49,635 nt of DNA from Candidatus Binataceae bacterium. Its GTDB lineage: Bacteria; Desulfobacterota; Binatia; Binatales; Binataceae. Location of the stretch: assembly GCA_036495685.1 (NCBI GenBank), contig DASXMJ010000020.1, forward strand, positions 1 to 49,635, in the 5' to 3' direction. Each line of letters starts with the position of its first letter. The stretch's first letter is position 1. Below, piece by piece: positions 9,436-17,392 of this stretch. Position numbers and translations under genes: made by a program. A model generated the notes under the pieces. That model worked only from the letters and a program-made list of their open reading frames with translations, had not been told where the DNA came from and did not search any database.

Positions 9436-10422
9436 CTAGTTTCGCACCTGCAACTGATCCCATCCGCCCACGCGCGGCCGGGCGGCGCCCCGCAAATGCA
9501 AGCCCGGTCGGCGAACTATGGCGCCGATACGATGGGTGGGAACGCGCAACCATCGCGCGAGCTTCGACTGGGAATGTCCGGGTCGGATACAAAACAACAA
9601 CTCGTAGTCCTCGCCGCCGCCGAGCGCCAAGGACAGATCGGATCCGGCAACTTCACGGTACGCGGTCGATACCGGAATCGACGCGGCATCGACTTCGGCG
9701 CCCATGCCGCTTCGTTCGAGGAGGTGGCCAAGGTCCTGTAACAGACCGTCGCTGAGGTCTATCGCGGCGGGCACGGGTCGAAGCCGGGCCAGACGCTGGC
9801 CGGCCCACAGCCGCGCGGTAGGCGCCAGGTAGCGCGACACCAAATGGCGGCGCGCTGAGTTTCTCACCCGCTGCTCTCCGGCCAGGATTCGCCAGCCGAG
9901 CGCCGCATCGCCGAGAGTCCCGGTGACGAAAATTTCATCGCCGGCGCGCGCGCTATCACGGCGCAGCGGTCGCACCGGCGCGTCACCTAGCAGGGCAATC
10001 GTAATTGCCAACTGGCGCGCCGAAGTTATGTTGCCGCCGACTATATCCACCGCTCCCACCCGGGCGGCGCGCCCCAGGCCTCCGTACAGCCGCTCGAAGA
10101 AGCGCGGTGTGAGTCCGGGCCGAATTGCGAGATTGACTACGCAGGCGGTGGGAACCCCGCCCATCGCGGCGACATCGCTCATGTTCACCGTCAGCGCCCT
10201 GGCGCCGAGCTGTTCGGGGGTTCCCCATCCCAGCTTGAAATGAACACCTTCGACCATCGAGTCAATGGTAAACAGGATCGGTGAAACGCCACGCGCCAGG
10301 ATGGCGCAATCATCGCCGGGACCCAGAACCGTCCGGCGGCGGTGGGGAAGATCCGCTACCAGCCTCGCGATGAGCTCGAACTCGCCGGGCAGCTTCGCCC
10401 GTTGGCGTCCCTGGGTCTGCAT
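9436..10422 (-). CDS. thiL: thiamine-monophosphate kinase
   Basis: A 328-residue ThiL, which phosphorylates thiamine monophosphate to the active cofactor thiamine diphosphate. The Mg-ATP and substrate motifs are all present: GPGDDCA near residue 36, SMVEGVHF, NMSDVAAMGG, VGGN, the DLSDGLLQDL loop and GGEDYELLF. Length fits the family. It is the first gene of the thiL-CNNM-CNNM-larB-ABC1 run, with a 10 bp gap to the next gene. The 197 bp upstream, before the histidine kinase stop, are probably its promoter region, though no clear -35/-10 or thiamine riboswitch was recognised there. Confidence 0.95.
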   Translation of the reverse strand: MQTQGRQRAKLPGEFELIARLVADLPHRRRTVLGPGDDCAILARGVSPILFTIDSMVEGVHFKLGWGTPEQLGARALTVNMSDVAAMGGVPTACVVNLAIRPGLTPRFFERLYGGLGRAARVGAVDIVGGNITSARQLAITIALLGDAPVRPLRRDSARAGDEIFVTGTLGDAALGWRILAGEQRVRNSARRHLVSRYLAPTARLWAGQRLARLRPVPAAIDLSDGLLQDLGHLLERSGMGAEVDAASIPVSTAYREVAGSDLSLALGGGEDYELLFCIRPGHSQSKLARWLRVPTHRIGAIVRRPGLHLRGAARPRVGGWDQLQVRN

Positions 10423-10619
10423 CTATCAAGTTCACCACAAAGGAACCGGGTCGGGAATGATGCTGGCCTCCCCCTCCCTGCTCCGCAGCAAAGACTTCGC
10501 TGAGACAATCCTCCAGGCGGACGGCCACCTCGCATCACCGCGAAAGGAGAGCTTGCAGAACTTTGCATCGGCAGGGAAGACGCGGTCCCAGCGGTGGCGG
10601 AGCTAGCAGTCCGAAGCAG

Positions 10620-11912
10620 TCACCGACTTGGAGGTGTACAGGGAATCTCCGCGTGCAGGTGAATGCCGGTGGGCTTTAAGCAACGGACCAGCAGGCTGCC
10701 GCCGGCAGCCTCGGTCATGGAGCGCGCCAGGAACAGCCCGATGCGGCCCGCGTTGAGAGGCCGAGCGCTGGTGCGCGGATTCGCCATCATCTGCTCGAGC
10801 TCGGCCTCCGTAATCTTGGCTCCGGGCGCGTCGATATCTATGGCAATCTGTTCACCGCACAGCGAGGTCCGAAGCGTAACTTCGCTCTTGCAGTCGGCGG
10901 CCAGGGGTACCGCGGCAAGGTTGCGGACGATGCGCGCCAGGTGCTGCGGGTTGACCGAAACGTGTGGCAGGAGCTCGAGGTGATGCAGGAACTGAGTTCC
11001 GACGCGCCGCGCCTGAGCGGCACAGTCTTCGACGACCTCGGCCACGACCGGGTTTGGATCGGTGTCGGTTGCTTTGACCTGGAAGCGGCCGTCTTCCTCC
11101 ATGCGGTACAAGTCAAGCGAGTTGCCGACCACCAGGTTGGTGTTCCACGCCGTCGACCCGATTCGCGCGATCATTTGCTCGCGATCCGACGGGCTCGCCG
11201 AGGGCTCCTCGAGCAGCTCAACATAGCCGGCCAGCGCCGAGACCGGGTTGCGAATGTCGTGGGCCATGGTTGCTATCTGACGCTCGCGAAAGCGCGCCGC
11301 GGTTTCCAGCTCTTCGAGTTGCCCGCGAATCTTGAGTCGGTATTGGTTGATGAAAATCGAAGTGCTCTGGGCAAGCAGGAGGGCGGCGAGCACGCTCAGC
11401 CAGCGATAAATGTTCAGGTTATCGTTGATCGGAACCAGAAGCTGCGCGGCGCTGTACGCGAGCAACGTGGCCGCGCTCATCGCAAGCTGCCAGCGGGGAC
11501 TCCAGCTCACGAACGATGCGGTCGCGAACGGACACAGGATGATGACCGACAGGCGGGAGACCGGATCGTGCGTGGTCGCACTGATCGCGATGAACATCAC
11601 CATGATGACCAGGCAGACCGCGAAAACCCATAGCTGCCAGAAGCGCCGGAACATCGGGGTCCAGGTGAGGGCCAAAAACACTGCCGCTGCGGAAAACGCC
11701 AGGAGATGCAGCACAGGATCCGCCCCGCGAATCGCCACGTCGACGACGAGATACAGGATCAGGAACACGAGCCCGATCGAGGCGGCCAGCCGCAGTGCAT
11801 TGAGCGGTTCTTCCTCACCGCCCGTGTCGAGATGCGGCGCCCGGAACGTCTGCGACCATTTGTTGCCGCCCTGGTGGGTATCGAACTCGTCTGCCACTGT
11901 TCGAAGGCTCAC
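10620..11912 (-). CDS. membrane histidine kinase with degenerate ATPase domain
   Basis: A 430-residue protein. Residues about 41-190 hold some six membrane segments. The dimerisation helix has the phospho-acceptor motif AHDIRNPVSAL (His218), and the C-terminal domain is of HATPase type. That domain is atypical: the N box reads NLAAVPLAAD, so the second, Mg-binding asparagine is replaced by valine. The G1 box reads DAPGAKI, while the G2 glycines (GRIGLFLA) are kept. It may bind ATP poorly and act as a sensor scaffold. The GTG start overlaps the aminotransferase stop by 4 bp (GTGA), so it is the last gene of the LuxE/LuxC/aminotransferase operon. No response regulator is in the window. Confidence 0.8.
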   Translation of the reverse strand: MSLRTVADEFDTHQGGNKWSQTFRAPHLDTGGEEEPLNALRLAASIGLVFLILYLVVDVAIRGADPVLHLLAFSAAAVFLALTWTPMFRRFWQLWVFAVCLVIMVMFIAISATTHDPVSRLSVIILCPFATASFVSWSPRWQLAMSAATLLAYSAAQLLVPINDNLNIYRWLSVLAALLLAQSTSIFINQYRLKIRGQLEELETAARFRERQIATMAHDIRNPVSALAGYVELLEEPSASPSDREQMIARIGSTAWNTNLVVGNSLDLYRMEEDGRFQVKATDTDPNPVVAEVVEDCAAQARRVGTQFLHHLELLPHVSVNPQHLARIVRNLAAVPLAADCKSEVTLRTSLCGEQIAIDIDAPGAKITEAELEQMMANPRTSARPLNAGRIGLFLARSMTEAAGGSLLVRCLKPTGIHLHAEIPCTPPSR

Positions 11913-13123
11913 GTGCGGCCGAGGCCGTCACGTGTCCCCAACAGCGCATCACGCATCGTAGCAACGGCGATGTCAATCTCACTGCGCACAATAGCTAGTG
12001 GAGGCGCAAGCCTGACAACCTGGCCCGCATTTAGAGTCCAATTAATTATCACCCCGCGAGATATCGTTTCCGCAACGAATCGATGGGCAAATTCCGCGGA
12101 ATGAAAATCGAGCCCCACCAGCAACCCGACTCCGCGGATCTCAGCGATCTCGGGTGCAGCCAGGGCCCTCAGCTCCTGCATGAGGTACGCACCCTTCTCC
12201 AACGCGTGGGCGGAAAGCTGTTCTTTGATGATGACGTCCAGCGCGGCAAGTCCGGCGGCGCATGACAACGGGTGGCCCCCGAAAGTCGTGATATGCCCCA
12301 GCGGAGGGTCGTGCGACAGCGTCCCGATCACATCATCGGAGCCGACGAATGCACCAAGCGGCAGGCCGCCGCCGAGCGCTTTTGCCAGCACCACGATGTC
12401 GGGCACGACGCCGAAATGTTCCAGCGCAAAGAGCCGCCCGGTTCTACCGAGCCCGGTAAGTACTTCGTCGAACACCAGCAGCGCACCCGCGCGATCACAT
12501 CGCGAGCGCAGCTCGCGCATGAAGTCGATTGCTGGAATGCGGACCCCGCCTTCAGCCTGCACGGGCTCGATAACCACCGCGGCGATCGAAGAATCGATGG
12601 CATCGAGCGCGCCGGGATTGTCGAAGGGCAGATGACGCACCGAATCGAGCAGGGGTTCATAGGCCTTGCGCCAGACCGGGTTCCCAGCCAGCGACAGGGC
12701 ACCTAGGGTGTCACCGTGGTACGCGCCCTCGAATGCGGCCAGCGCGCGTCGCCCGGTAAATTTGCGGGCGGCCTTGACCGCGCCTTCGATCGCCTCGGCG
12801 CCGCTATTGGTGAAGTAGACTCGCGAGAGCGGCGCAGGCAGCAGGCCGGCAAGGCGCGCCGCCAGCTTGATTTGCGGCTCGATGAGGTACTCGCCATAGA
12901 CCATCACGTGCAAATGGCGGCGCGCCTGATGCTGGATCGCGGCCAGCACCGCAAGATGTCCGTGACCCAGCGCGTTGACCCCGATGCCGGCGATGAAGTC
13001 GAGGTAGCGGCGACCGTCGGCCGTATAGAGCCACGCACCCTCGGCGCGCACGATCTCCAGCCCGATGGGTGCGTCAGAGGTTTGCGCGAGATTGCGTAGG
13101 AAAAGCTCTCGGAGTTCGTTCAC
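11909..13123 (-). CDS. class III PLP aminotransferase (ornithine/acetylornithine-type fold)
   Basis: A 404-residue fold-type I aminotransferase. It has the cofactor-phosphate motif NSGAEA (near 106), FEGAYHGDT, the aspartate in FDEVLTGLGRTG (Asp219) and the Schiff-base lysine in LAKALGGG (Lys248). Relatives act on ornithine, acetylornithine, 4-aminobutyrate, diamines, or terminal aldehydes such as the hopanoid side chain (HpnO). No arginine genes are nearby. Instead the gene overlaps a LuxC-type acyl reductase by 4 bp (ATGA), and that enzyme makes an aldehyde. The likely reaction is therefore amination of that aldehyde to a primary amine. This is inference; an ordinary ornithine role cannot be excluded by sequence alone. 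Confidence 0.85.
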   Translation of the reverse strand: MNELRELFLRNLAQTSDAPIGLEIVRAEGAWLYTADGRRYLDFIAGIGVNALGHGHLAVLAAIQHQARRHLHVMVYGEYLIEPQIKLAARLAGLLPAPLSRVYFTNSGAEAIEGAVKAARKFTGRRALAAFEGAYHGDTLGALSLAGNPVWRKAYEPLLDSVRHLPFDNPGALDAIDSSIAAVVIEPVQAEGGVRIPAIDFMRELRSRCDRAGALLVFDEVLTGLGRTGRLFALEHFGVVPDIVVLAKALGGGLPLGAFVGSDDVIGTLSHDPPLGHITTFGGHPLSCAAGLAALDVIIKEQLSAHALEKGAYLMQELRALAAPEIAEIRGVGLLVGLDFHSAEFAHRFVAETISRGVIINWTLNAGQVVRLAPPLAIVRSEIDIAVATMRDALLGTRDGLGRT

Positions 13124-14337
13124 TGCCCTACGGTCATCCGTTCCAGAAACCAGCCACCACCATGCCGCCAGGTGAGCGGCGGAGACTGCATCGCACCGGG
13201 TTCGGCAAGGTATGAAACTCCCAGCACCGCCAGAAGGTCCCGTATCGAAGATATATTGTCGCCGTTTCCCGCAACCGCAAATGCCTCCACTTTGCCGCGT
13301 GCCGATGCCAGTCTGGTAGCGAGGTCCGCAAGATTCCGGATCGCACTCACGCGGACGCAGCGCAGACCGGGCGCGGCACTCAGGTCCGCCTCAGGATCCA
13401 AGATTACCACCCACGAAAGCCCCGGCCCCTCGATCGTGCGCACCAGCTCACCGGCAATCGCGCGCCAGCGAGCGGTCTCGCGCACACTGCGCAGGATTGC
13501 GGCGTCCTCCAACTCCAGATGAAGGGGTGGTGGTAGCCGGTCCGCCAGGTCGCCCATCGCGTGGCCCAGACTTTCGGCAAAGTCCACCGCGTCTCCCTCG
13601 CTGTCGCACTCAACGAAGATCTGGTGCGGTGACAGACAGCCGAGCTGTTCGAACAGGGTCACATCGCGTGCCAGACAGCGCGCCACTTGCTGCACCGGAC
13701 CGCCGTGCGCAGCAGCGCGGGTAACGAGCGCGGCACTCAAACGGCTGCCGAAGCCGACAATTTCGCCGCCGCCCACTGCCGCGATGGTCGCGTCGTCGCC
13801 ATATGGGACGAGCTCATCGGTAACCTCGCGCAGCGTCCGGGTGAGATCGGCATGCGCACGCGACCAGTTGAAAACCTGCAGCCGGCCGCCGACACGCAAG
13901 TCCTCATGCACCAGGGTCCTCGCCAACTCCGCGAAGAACCAGGGTTCGCGTGAGGCGGTCTTGACCAGCAGCCCAGCTCCCGCGAGCAGGCCCAGCACGA
14001 CTTCATGGAGTCCCGCGCCGACCACGTTGCCGGCCATGACAAAGCCCAGCGTCTCCCGCCGTACCGCGACCCGCGCAGCGAGCTGCGCCAGGGCATCATG
14101 CGTGAACGGCGCCAACAGCGCATCAAGCGACTCCTCCAGCAAGGGAATGCTGAACCCCAGGTGCTGCGCAATTCGCACGATCGTCGCGTGGCGTGGCGCG
14201 AATTCGCGATCGCGCCAGCGCGTCAGCACGGTAGCGAGTACCTCGGCGACTTGCGGCGGAGTGAGCGGCTCGCGGGTCGCAGCTTCAAGCGACCTCGCTC
14301 CCTGCACAATCTGATTTGGGGTGGGCAGGTTCAGCAC
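13120..14337 (-). CDS. LuxC-like acyl-CoA/acyl-protein reductase
   Basis: A 405-residue protein of the LuxC family, in the aldehyde-dehydrogenase superfamily. LuxC takes an acyl group from LuxE or CoA onto a cysteine and reduces it with NADPH to a free aldehyde. It shows the nucleotide-binding GFVMAGNVVGAGLHE segment (about 98-112), VKTASREPWF, and the acyl-accepting cysteine in QLGCLSPHQ (Cys234). A C-terminal HGGGWFLERMT block is also present. No luxA/luxB luciferase is in the window, so the aldehyde is not for light production here. It lies 12 bp downstream of the LuxE-like gene and overlaps the aminotransferase by 4 bp, as one operon. Confidence 0.88.
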   Translation of the reverse strand: MLNLPTPNQIVQGARSLEAATREPLTPPQVAEVLATVLTRWRDREFAPRHATIVRIAQHLGFSIPLLEESLDALLAPFTHDALAQLAARVAVRRETLGFVMAGNVVGAGLHEVVLGLLAGAGLLVKTASREPWFFAELARTLVHEDLRVGGRLQVFNWSRAHADLTRTLREVTDELVPYGDDATIAAVGGGEIVGFGSRLSAALVTRAAAHGGPVQQVARCLARDVTLFEQLGCLSPHQIFVECDSEGDAVDFAESLGHAMGDLADRLPPPLHLELEDAAILRSVRETARWRAIAGELVRTIEGPGLSWVVILDPEADLSAAPGLRCVRVSAIRNLADLATRLASARGKVEAFAVAGNGDNISSIRDLLAVLGVSYLAEPGAMQSPPLTWRHGGGWFLERMTVGQ

Positions 14338-14349
14338 GGATTCATCGCG

Positions 14350-15441
14350 TCAGGCTCCGGCCGTACTTTTGAATTGCGCGACCGACAGCGCGCAGCCGCG
14401 GGGTCCGCCCGCGCTGGCGCGACCCAGGATGCTAACCCGGCCCTCGTGAACCATGCCGAAATCCTCCGTGAGTACCGCGGAAACCGAGTTGACATTGGCC
14501 AGGTCGATAAAGCCGAGCAGCCCTCGCGTGCCGTCCGGGAGATGGCGCAGGGTCACCGGATCAATTGCCAAGGGACGCATCCACGGCGGCGCGAGCTTTA
14601 CCCGCTCGCGCGCCGCCTCGCCCGGCGCGTTGAACTCGGTCGCATCGTAAAGCTGCGAGCACAATTCCGTCATCCCGTACTCGTTGATCACATACGCCGG
14701 AACCATCCCCAAAAGGTCCCGCGCCAGCTCGACCACCTCGCCTGCACCAAGCGGCGCCATCTGCCCTTTGGGTCCGCCGGTGTCCATCATGCGCGAGAGC
14801 GGCCGGAGAGCGATTGCTTCGCCGCGTGCGGCGAGCTCGTGGAAAATGGCAGCGTATGCGGCGGTGGTGCCGAGGATGCAGACGGGCGCCGCATCTTCGG
14901 TGGCGCGGCGCAAAAAGGCGAGCGCCGCCTCAACGTCCAGACTCAAGCGGTCGGCCGCGCACAGTGAGGGACCTTGCCCAAATTCGGCTATGCACCAGGT
15001 GATCATCATGGAGAGCGACGACTCCGGCATGCGATCTGCCGTGGGATGGATCGCCAGCACGCGCATGCGCGCGCCATCGGGAAACATGGTCGCGCGCATG
15101 TGCGAAAGCGCCGACGCGCGATAGATCTCGGCGCGCGCCACCACGTGATGGCCACGCCGCTGGCGCCCTCGGGTCGTGCCGCTGGTCAGGAAGGTGAGCG
15201 CACCTGGCAGTTTCACCGAATCGGGCGCGCACAAGCTCGCGTATTTGAACGCGACCGTGCTCACAAGTGGAATTCTATCGGGGGACGAAAGGGTCTCGGG
15301 CAAGATGCCCAGACCATCGCAGTAGCGGCGATAGGCGGGCACTGAAACGTACTGGGAGTGGAATACGTCTAATGCGAGGGAATCGAACCGCCCCGGCTCG
15401 GGCCTGTGGATAAACGACAAAACCTGTTCTTGGATGCTCAT
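14350..15441 (-). CDS. LuxE-like acyl-protein synthetase
   Basis: A 363-residue adenylate-forming enzyme of the LuxE/PaaK superfamily (LuxE domain, acyl-protein synthetase). It has the ATP-binding LTSGTTRG loop near residue 87, the MMDTGGPKG segment and the NEYGMTEL motif. LuxE activates a fatty acid as acyl-AMP, takes it onto its own cysteine and hands it to LuxC. ATG 15441 is preferred. A longer frame starts at TTG 15534 but would add 31 residues not typical of the family; neither start has a strong ribosome site. It is the first gene of the operon, followed 12 bp later by the LuxC-like gene. The acyl substrate is unknown. Confidence 0.85.
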   Translation of the reverse strand: MSIQEQVLSFIHRPEPGRFDSLALDVFHSQYVSVPAYRRYCDGLGILPETLSSPDRIPLVSTVAFKYASLCAPDSVKLPGALTFLTSGTTRGRQRRGHHVVARAEIYRASALSHMRATMFPDGARMRVLAIHPTADRMPESSLSMMITWCIAEFGQGPSLCAADRLSLDVEAALAFLRRATEDAAPVCILGTTAAYAAIFHELAARGEAIALRPLSRMMDTGGPKGQMAPLGAGEVVELARDLLGMVPAYVINEYGMTELCSQLYDATEFNAPGEAARERVKLAPPWMRPLAIDPVTLRHLPDGTRGLLGFIDLANVNSVSAVLTEDFGMVHEGRVSILGRASAGGPRGCALSVAQFKSTAGA

Positions 15442-15715
15442 CAGGAAACCCGGATCAACCGGAGGGGTCGCCCACGCGATGATGTCCCGCGCGGGGCGCT
15501 GGTTCAATGCCAGAGTTTGTGGGAGGCTGCGCAAAAGTACCCGTATTTACCCGAAAACCTGGATAGTATAGCTTTGCTGGCCGAGGATGAGGTGGTGGAG
15601 GCGGCGGCTTGCCGGCGGAGACGGTTTCGGGCTGGTGAATTCTCAGCCGATTCTCGTGATAACCTCGCTTCATATAGCATAAGAAGAGCGCAAGGTTGCC
15701 TTCTAAGCATAGCAG

Positions 15716-15744
15716 GTAACTTTGCAACGCAGGCGTAACTTTGC
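15716..15744 (+). repeat. two direct repeats of GTAACTTTGC, 19 bp apart
   Basis: The decamer GTAACTTTGC occurs at 15716-15725 and again, unchanged, at 15735-15744. A GCAGG-like tract precedes each copy. The pair lies 37-66 bp upstream of the ATG at 15782. Identical copies about two helical turns apart suit a dimeric activator or repressor site, or overlapping promoter elements. Which of the two diverging genes it serves is not shown. Confidence 0.45.
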
Positions 15745-15760
15745 TAAAAGCAGCTGGTGG

Positions 15761-15775
15761 AAGCCGGAGGGGCTT
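15761..15775 (+). promoter_or_regulatory. ribosome binding site GGAGG held in a hairpin loop
   Basis: The site reads AAGCC-GGAGG-GGCTT: a 5-bp stem with the Shine-Dalgarno GGAGG (15766-15770) as its loop, 11 bases before the ATG at 15782. The long spacing may be shortened by the fold. The hairpin is weak, so any control of translation is conjecture, but the site fixes the start of the downstream gene. Confidence 0.45.
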
Positions 15776-15781
15776 GCCTAG

Positions 15782-16192
15782 ATGAAAAAGTTTGTTGCTG
15801 GCGTGGTGCTTGGATTTATCGCGAGTTGGGGTGTCAGTTTCGCAGCTTCCGGTAACCATAACGGGAATTTTTGGAACCGCCTTAGCGACTCCGCGAAGGA
15901 CGGCTACGTCAACGGCTACTCCGACGCGATGAAGGTCAGCGTCGGACAGCTGGACAACCTGGGGAATGCGGCGGACATTTTCCACTGGAAGGGAGCGCGC
16001 AAGATCATCGGGCAAGTCAGGCGCGAACTTTCGATGGCGGATCTTAGCCCCGAGATCACCATCAAGCAGCTCGACGAAATGTATTCCAACCAAAAGTATA
16101 CGGAACTCGATCTCGGTCAGGCCTTGCAGGTGCTGACGCTGCGCGCGGGCGAGACCGCGGTTCCCGCGGACAACGCACCCGGCAAGAAGTAG
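15782..16192 (+). CDS. small exported protein of unknown function
   Basis: A 136-residue protein starting MKKFVAGVVLGFIASWGVSF and cut after A-A-S or F-A-A, so it has a Sec signal peptide and is probably periplasmic. The mature part (about 115 residues) is hydrophilic. It has an aromatic DGYVNGYSDAM segment near 42-52, an amphipathic helix with SMADLSPEITIKQLDEMY, and a disordered tail. I recognise no named family; the layout resembles short Rap1a/Tai-like or TPR-free periplasmic helical proteins, without firm support. The start is fixed by a GGAGG in a hairpin, and a strong intrinsic terminator follows 23 bp after the stop, so it is a single-gene transcript. Confidence 0.75.
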   Translation: MKKFVAGVVLGFIASWGVSFAASGNHNGNFWNRLSDSAKDGYVNGYSDAMKVSVGQLDNLGNAADIFHWKGARKIIGQVRRELSMADLSPEITIKQLDEMYSNQKYTELDLGQALQVLTLRAGETAVPADNAPGKK

Positions 16193-16215
16193 CTCCACAA
16201 CCAGATCACGATTGC

Positions 16216-16248
16216 GAGGCGGCTTGACCGGAAGCCGCCTCTTTTTTT
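16216..16248 (+). terminator. rho-independent terminator
   Basis: A perfect 10-bp stem, GAGGCGGCTT (16216-16225) with AAGCCGCCTC (16232-16241), encloses a 6-base loop and is followed by seven T residues (16242-16248). It sits 23 bp after the small exported gene and is the clearest intrinsic terminator in the window. Confidence 0.93.
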
Positions 16249-16324
16249 CGCGGCCTTGCAAGCGCCGCGCGTGCTTGAAAGCTTCGCGACGGGGTCCTAG
16301 CCTTGTTGCGAAGAGCTGACTGCG

Positions 16325-17233
16325 GTGAATGCGCCCATAAGCCTGTTGCAGAAGACTTTGCGTGCGACCGTGGGGGTACATTCGCACGTTCCTCCGACGC
16401 ACGTCTCCACCGCGATCGGGCTGGGAACCGATCGGCGCGGCACCGGGACCATCGTCAGCCCCGACGGCCTGATACTGACCGCCCACTATCTGCTGCTTGG
16501 CGCCAAGAACGTAATCGTAACCTTGCCGGGCGGCGACCAGTACGAAGCACGGATCGTCGGCAAAGACTACAGCACCGGCTTGGGGCTGCTCAAAATCGAT
16601 GCGGGCACACTGCCCCATCTCAAGGTGGTTTCGTCGGAAAGCTGCGTACCCGGCGAGGAAGCGTTCAGCGTCGCGAGCCTGGGCGGCGAGAAGCGTTGCG
16701 CGGACTGCGGAATTGTCACTTATCTCGGCCCTTTCGACGCGGTCTGGGAATTCGTGCTCGAGCGCTGTGTTTGCGTGACCGCATCATCGTTGAGCATCGG
16801 GCTCAACGGCGGTCCGGTTATGAATCGGCGCTGCGAGGTGATCGCGATTTCATACCTGAATTTCGCCGACCTGGGCCGCGCGATTCTCGGAATTCCTGGC
16901 GAATATTTTCTTAACGTTCGCGATGAGCTTCAGCAGCACGGGCGGCGCGTGACGGCGGCACCGCGCGCCTGGTTGGGGGTACTGTCGTATACGCTTCGCG
17001 AACACGTGGTAATCGCGGGCGTGATGCCGGGCGGGCCCGGCGAAAAGGCGGGACTGCAGCAGGGCGACCTTGTGCTGTCGGTCGATGGGCGCGACATTAA
17101 TGAACGTCGCGTGCTCTACGACACGCTGGGTAATCGAAAGCCGGGCGAGCAGATAAGCCTCAAGGTGTTGCGCAACAATCGGGTGTACCAGGTCGACGTT
17201 CCCGCGATCCGCGCGGAGGACTACTTCGCCTAG
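16325..17233 (+). CDS. HtrA/DegP-like protein with PDZ domain and no catalytic triad
   Basis: A 302-residue protein starting at GTG, with an S1C trypsin-like domain (about 10-190) and a PDZ domain (about 205-298). All three triad positions are changed. The His motif reads LTAHYLLLGA, where Tyr55 takes the usual His place and a histidine lies one residue earlier. The Asp motif reads DYSTGLGLLKI, with Gly85 for Asp. The Ser motif reads GLNGGP, with Asn161 for Ser. No signal peptide or membrane anchor is visible, unlike DegP or DegS. The PDZ part (VMPGGPGEKAGLQQGD, then LVLSVDGRDI) looks intact. The protein is probably a non-proteolytic binding or scaffold protein. An independent transcript is likely, since a terminator precedes it. 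Confidence 0.85.
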   Translation: MNAPISLLQKTLRATVGVHSHVPPTHVSTAIGLGTDRRGTGTIVSPDGLILTAHYLLLGAKNVIVTLPGGDQYEARIVGKDYSTGLGLLKIDAGTLPHLKVVSSESCVPGEEAFSVASLGGEKRCADCGIVTYLGPFDAVWEFVLERCVCVTASSLSIGLNGGPVMNRRCEVIAISYLNFADLGRAILGIPGEYFLNVRDELQQHGRRVTAAPRAWLGVLSYTLREHVVIAGVMPGGPGEKAGLQQGDLVLSVDGRDINERRVLYDTLGNRKPGEQISLKVLRNNRVYQVDVPAIRAEDYFA

Positions 17234-17392
17234 CCAATCGCTCCAGAAAGTTTTCCCTGCCGGCTCTCGGCGGGAAGACTCGGCAACGACCACCACACCG
17301 CTTCTGCCACCAAGCAAAAGGCGGCGCTCCCGGCAGCAGGAAGAATCGTTTTGACGTGAATGGCGCTGCCTTCGCCCGGAAAGGAAACAACC

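Larger units (their letters stand above)
15442..15781. other. divergent intergenic region between luxE-like gene and small exported gene
   Basis: These 340 bases separate two diverging genes and should hold both promoters. Two direct repeats of GTAACTTTGC (15716-15725 and 15735-15744) and a small hairpin around the ribosome site of the + strand gene are the only structures seen. A 387-residue minus-strand frame crosses this stretch but also crosses two real + strand genes, and is taken as a shadow. Confidence 0.5.

Noticed and set aside
8331..9755. 474-residue + strand frame
   Set aside because: Antisense to the second CNNM gene and thiL; no ribosome site and no family.
13120..15441. Bioluminescence locus
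   Set aside because: LuxC- and LuxE-like genes are present but no luxA/luxB or luxG-type gene; LuxC/LuxE occur in non-luminous bacteria.
15455..16618. 387-residue minus-strand frame
   Set aside because: It crosses the promoter gap, a terminator and two + strand genes with good starts; its protein is arginine/histidine-rich without a fold.
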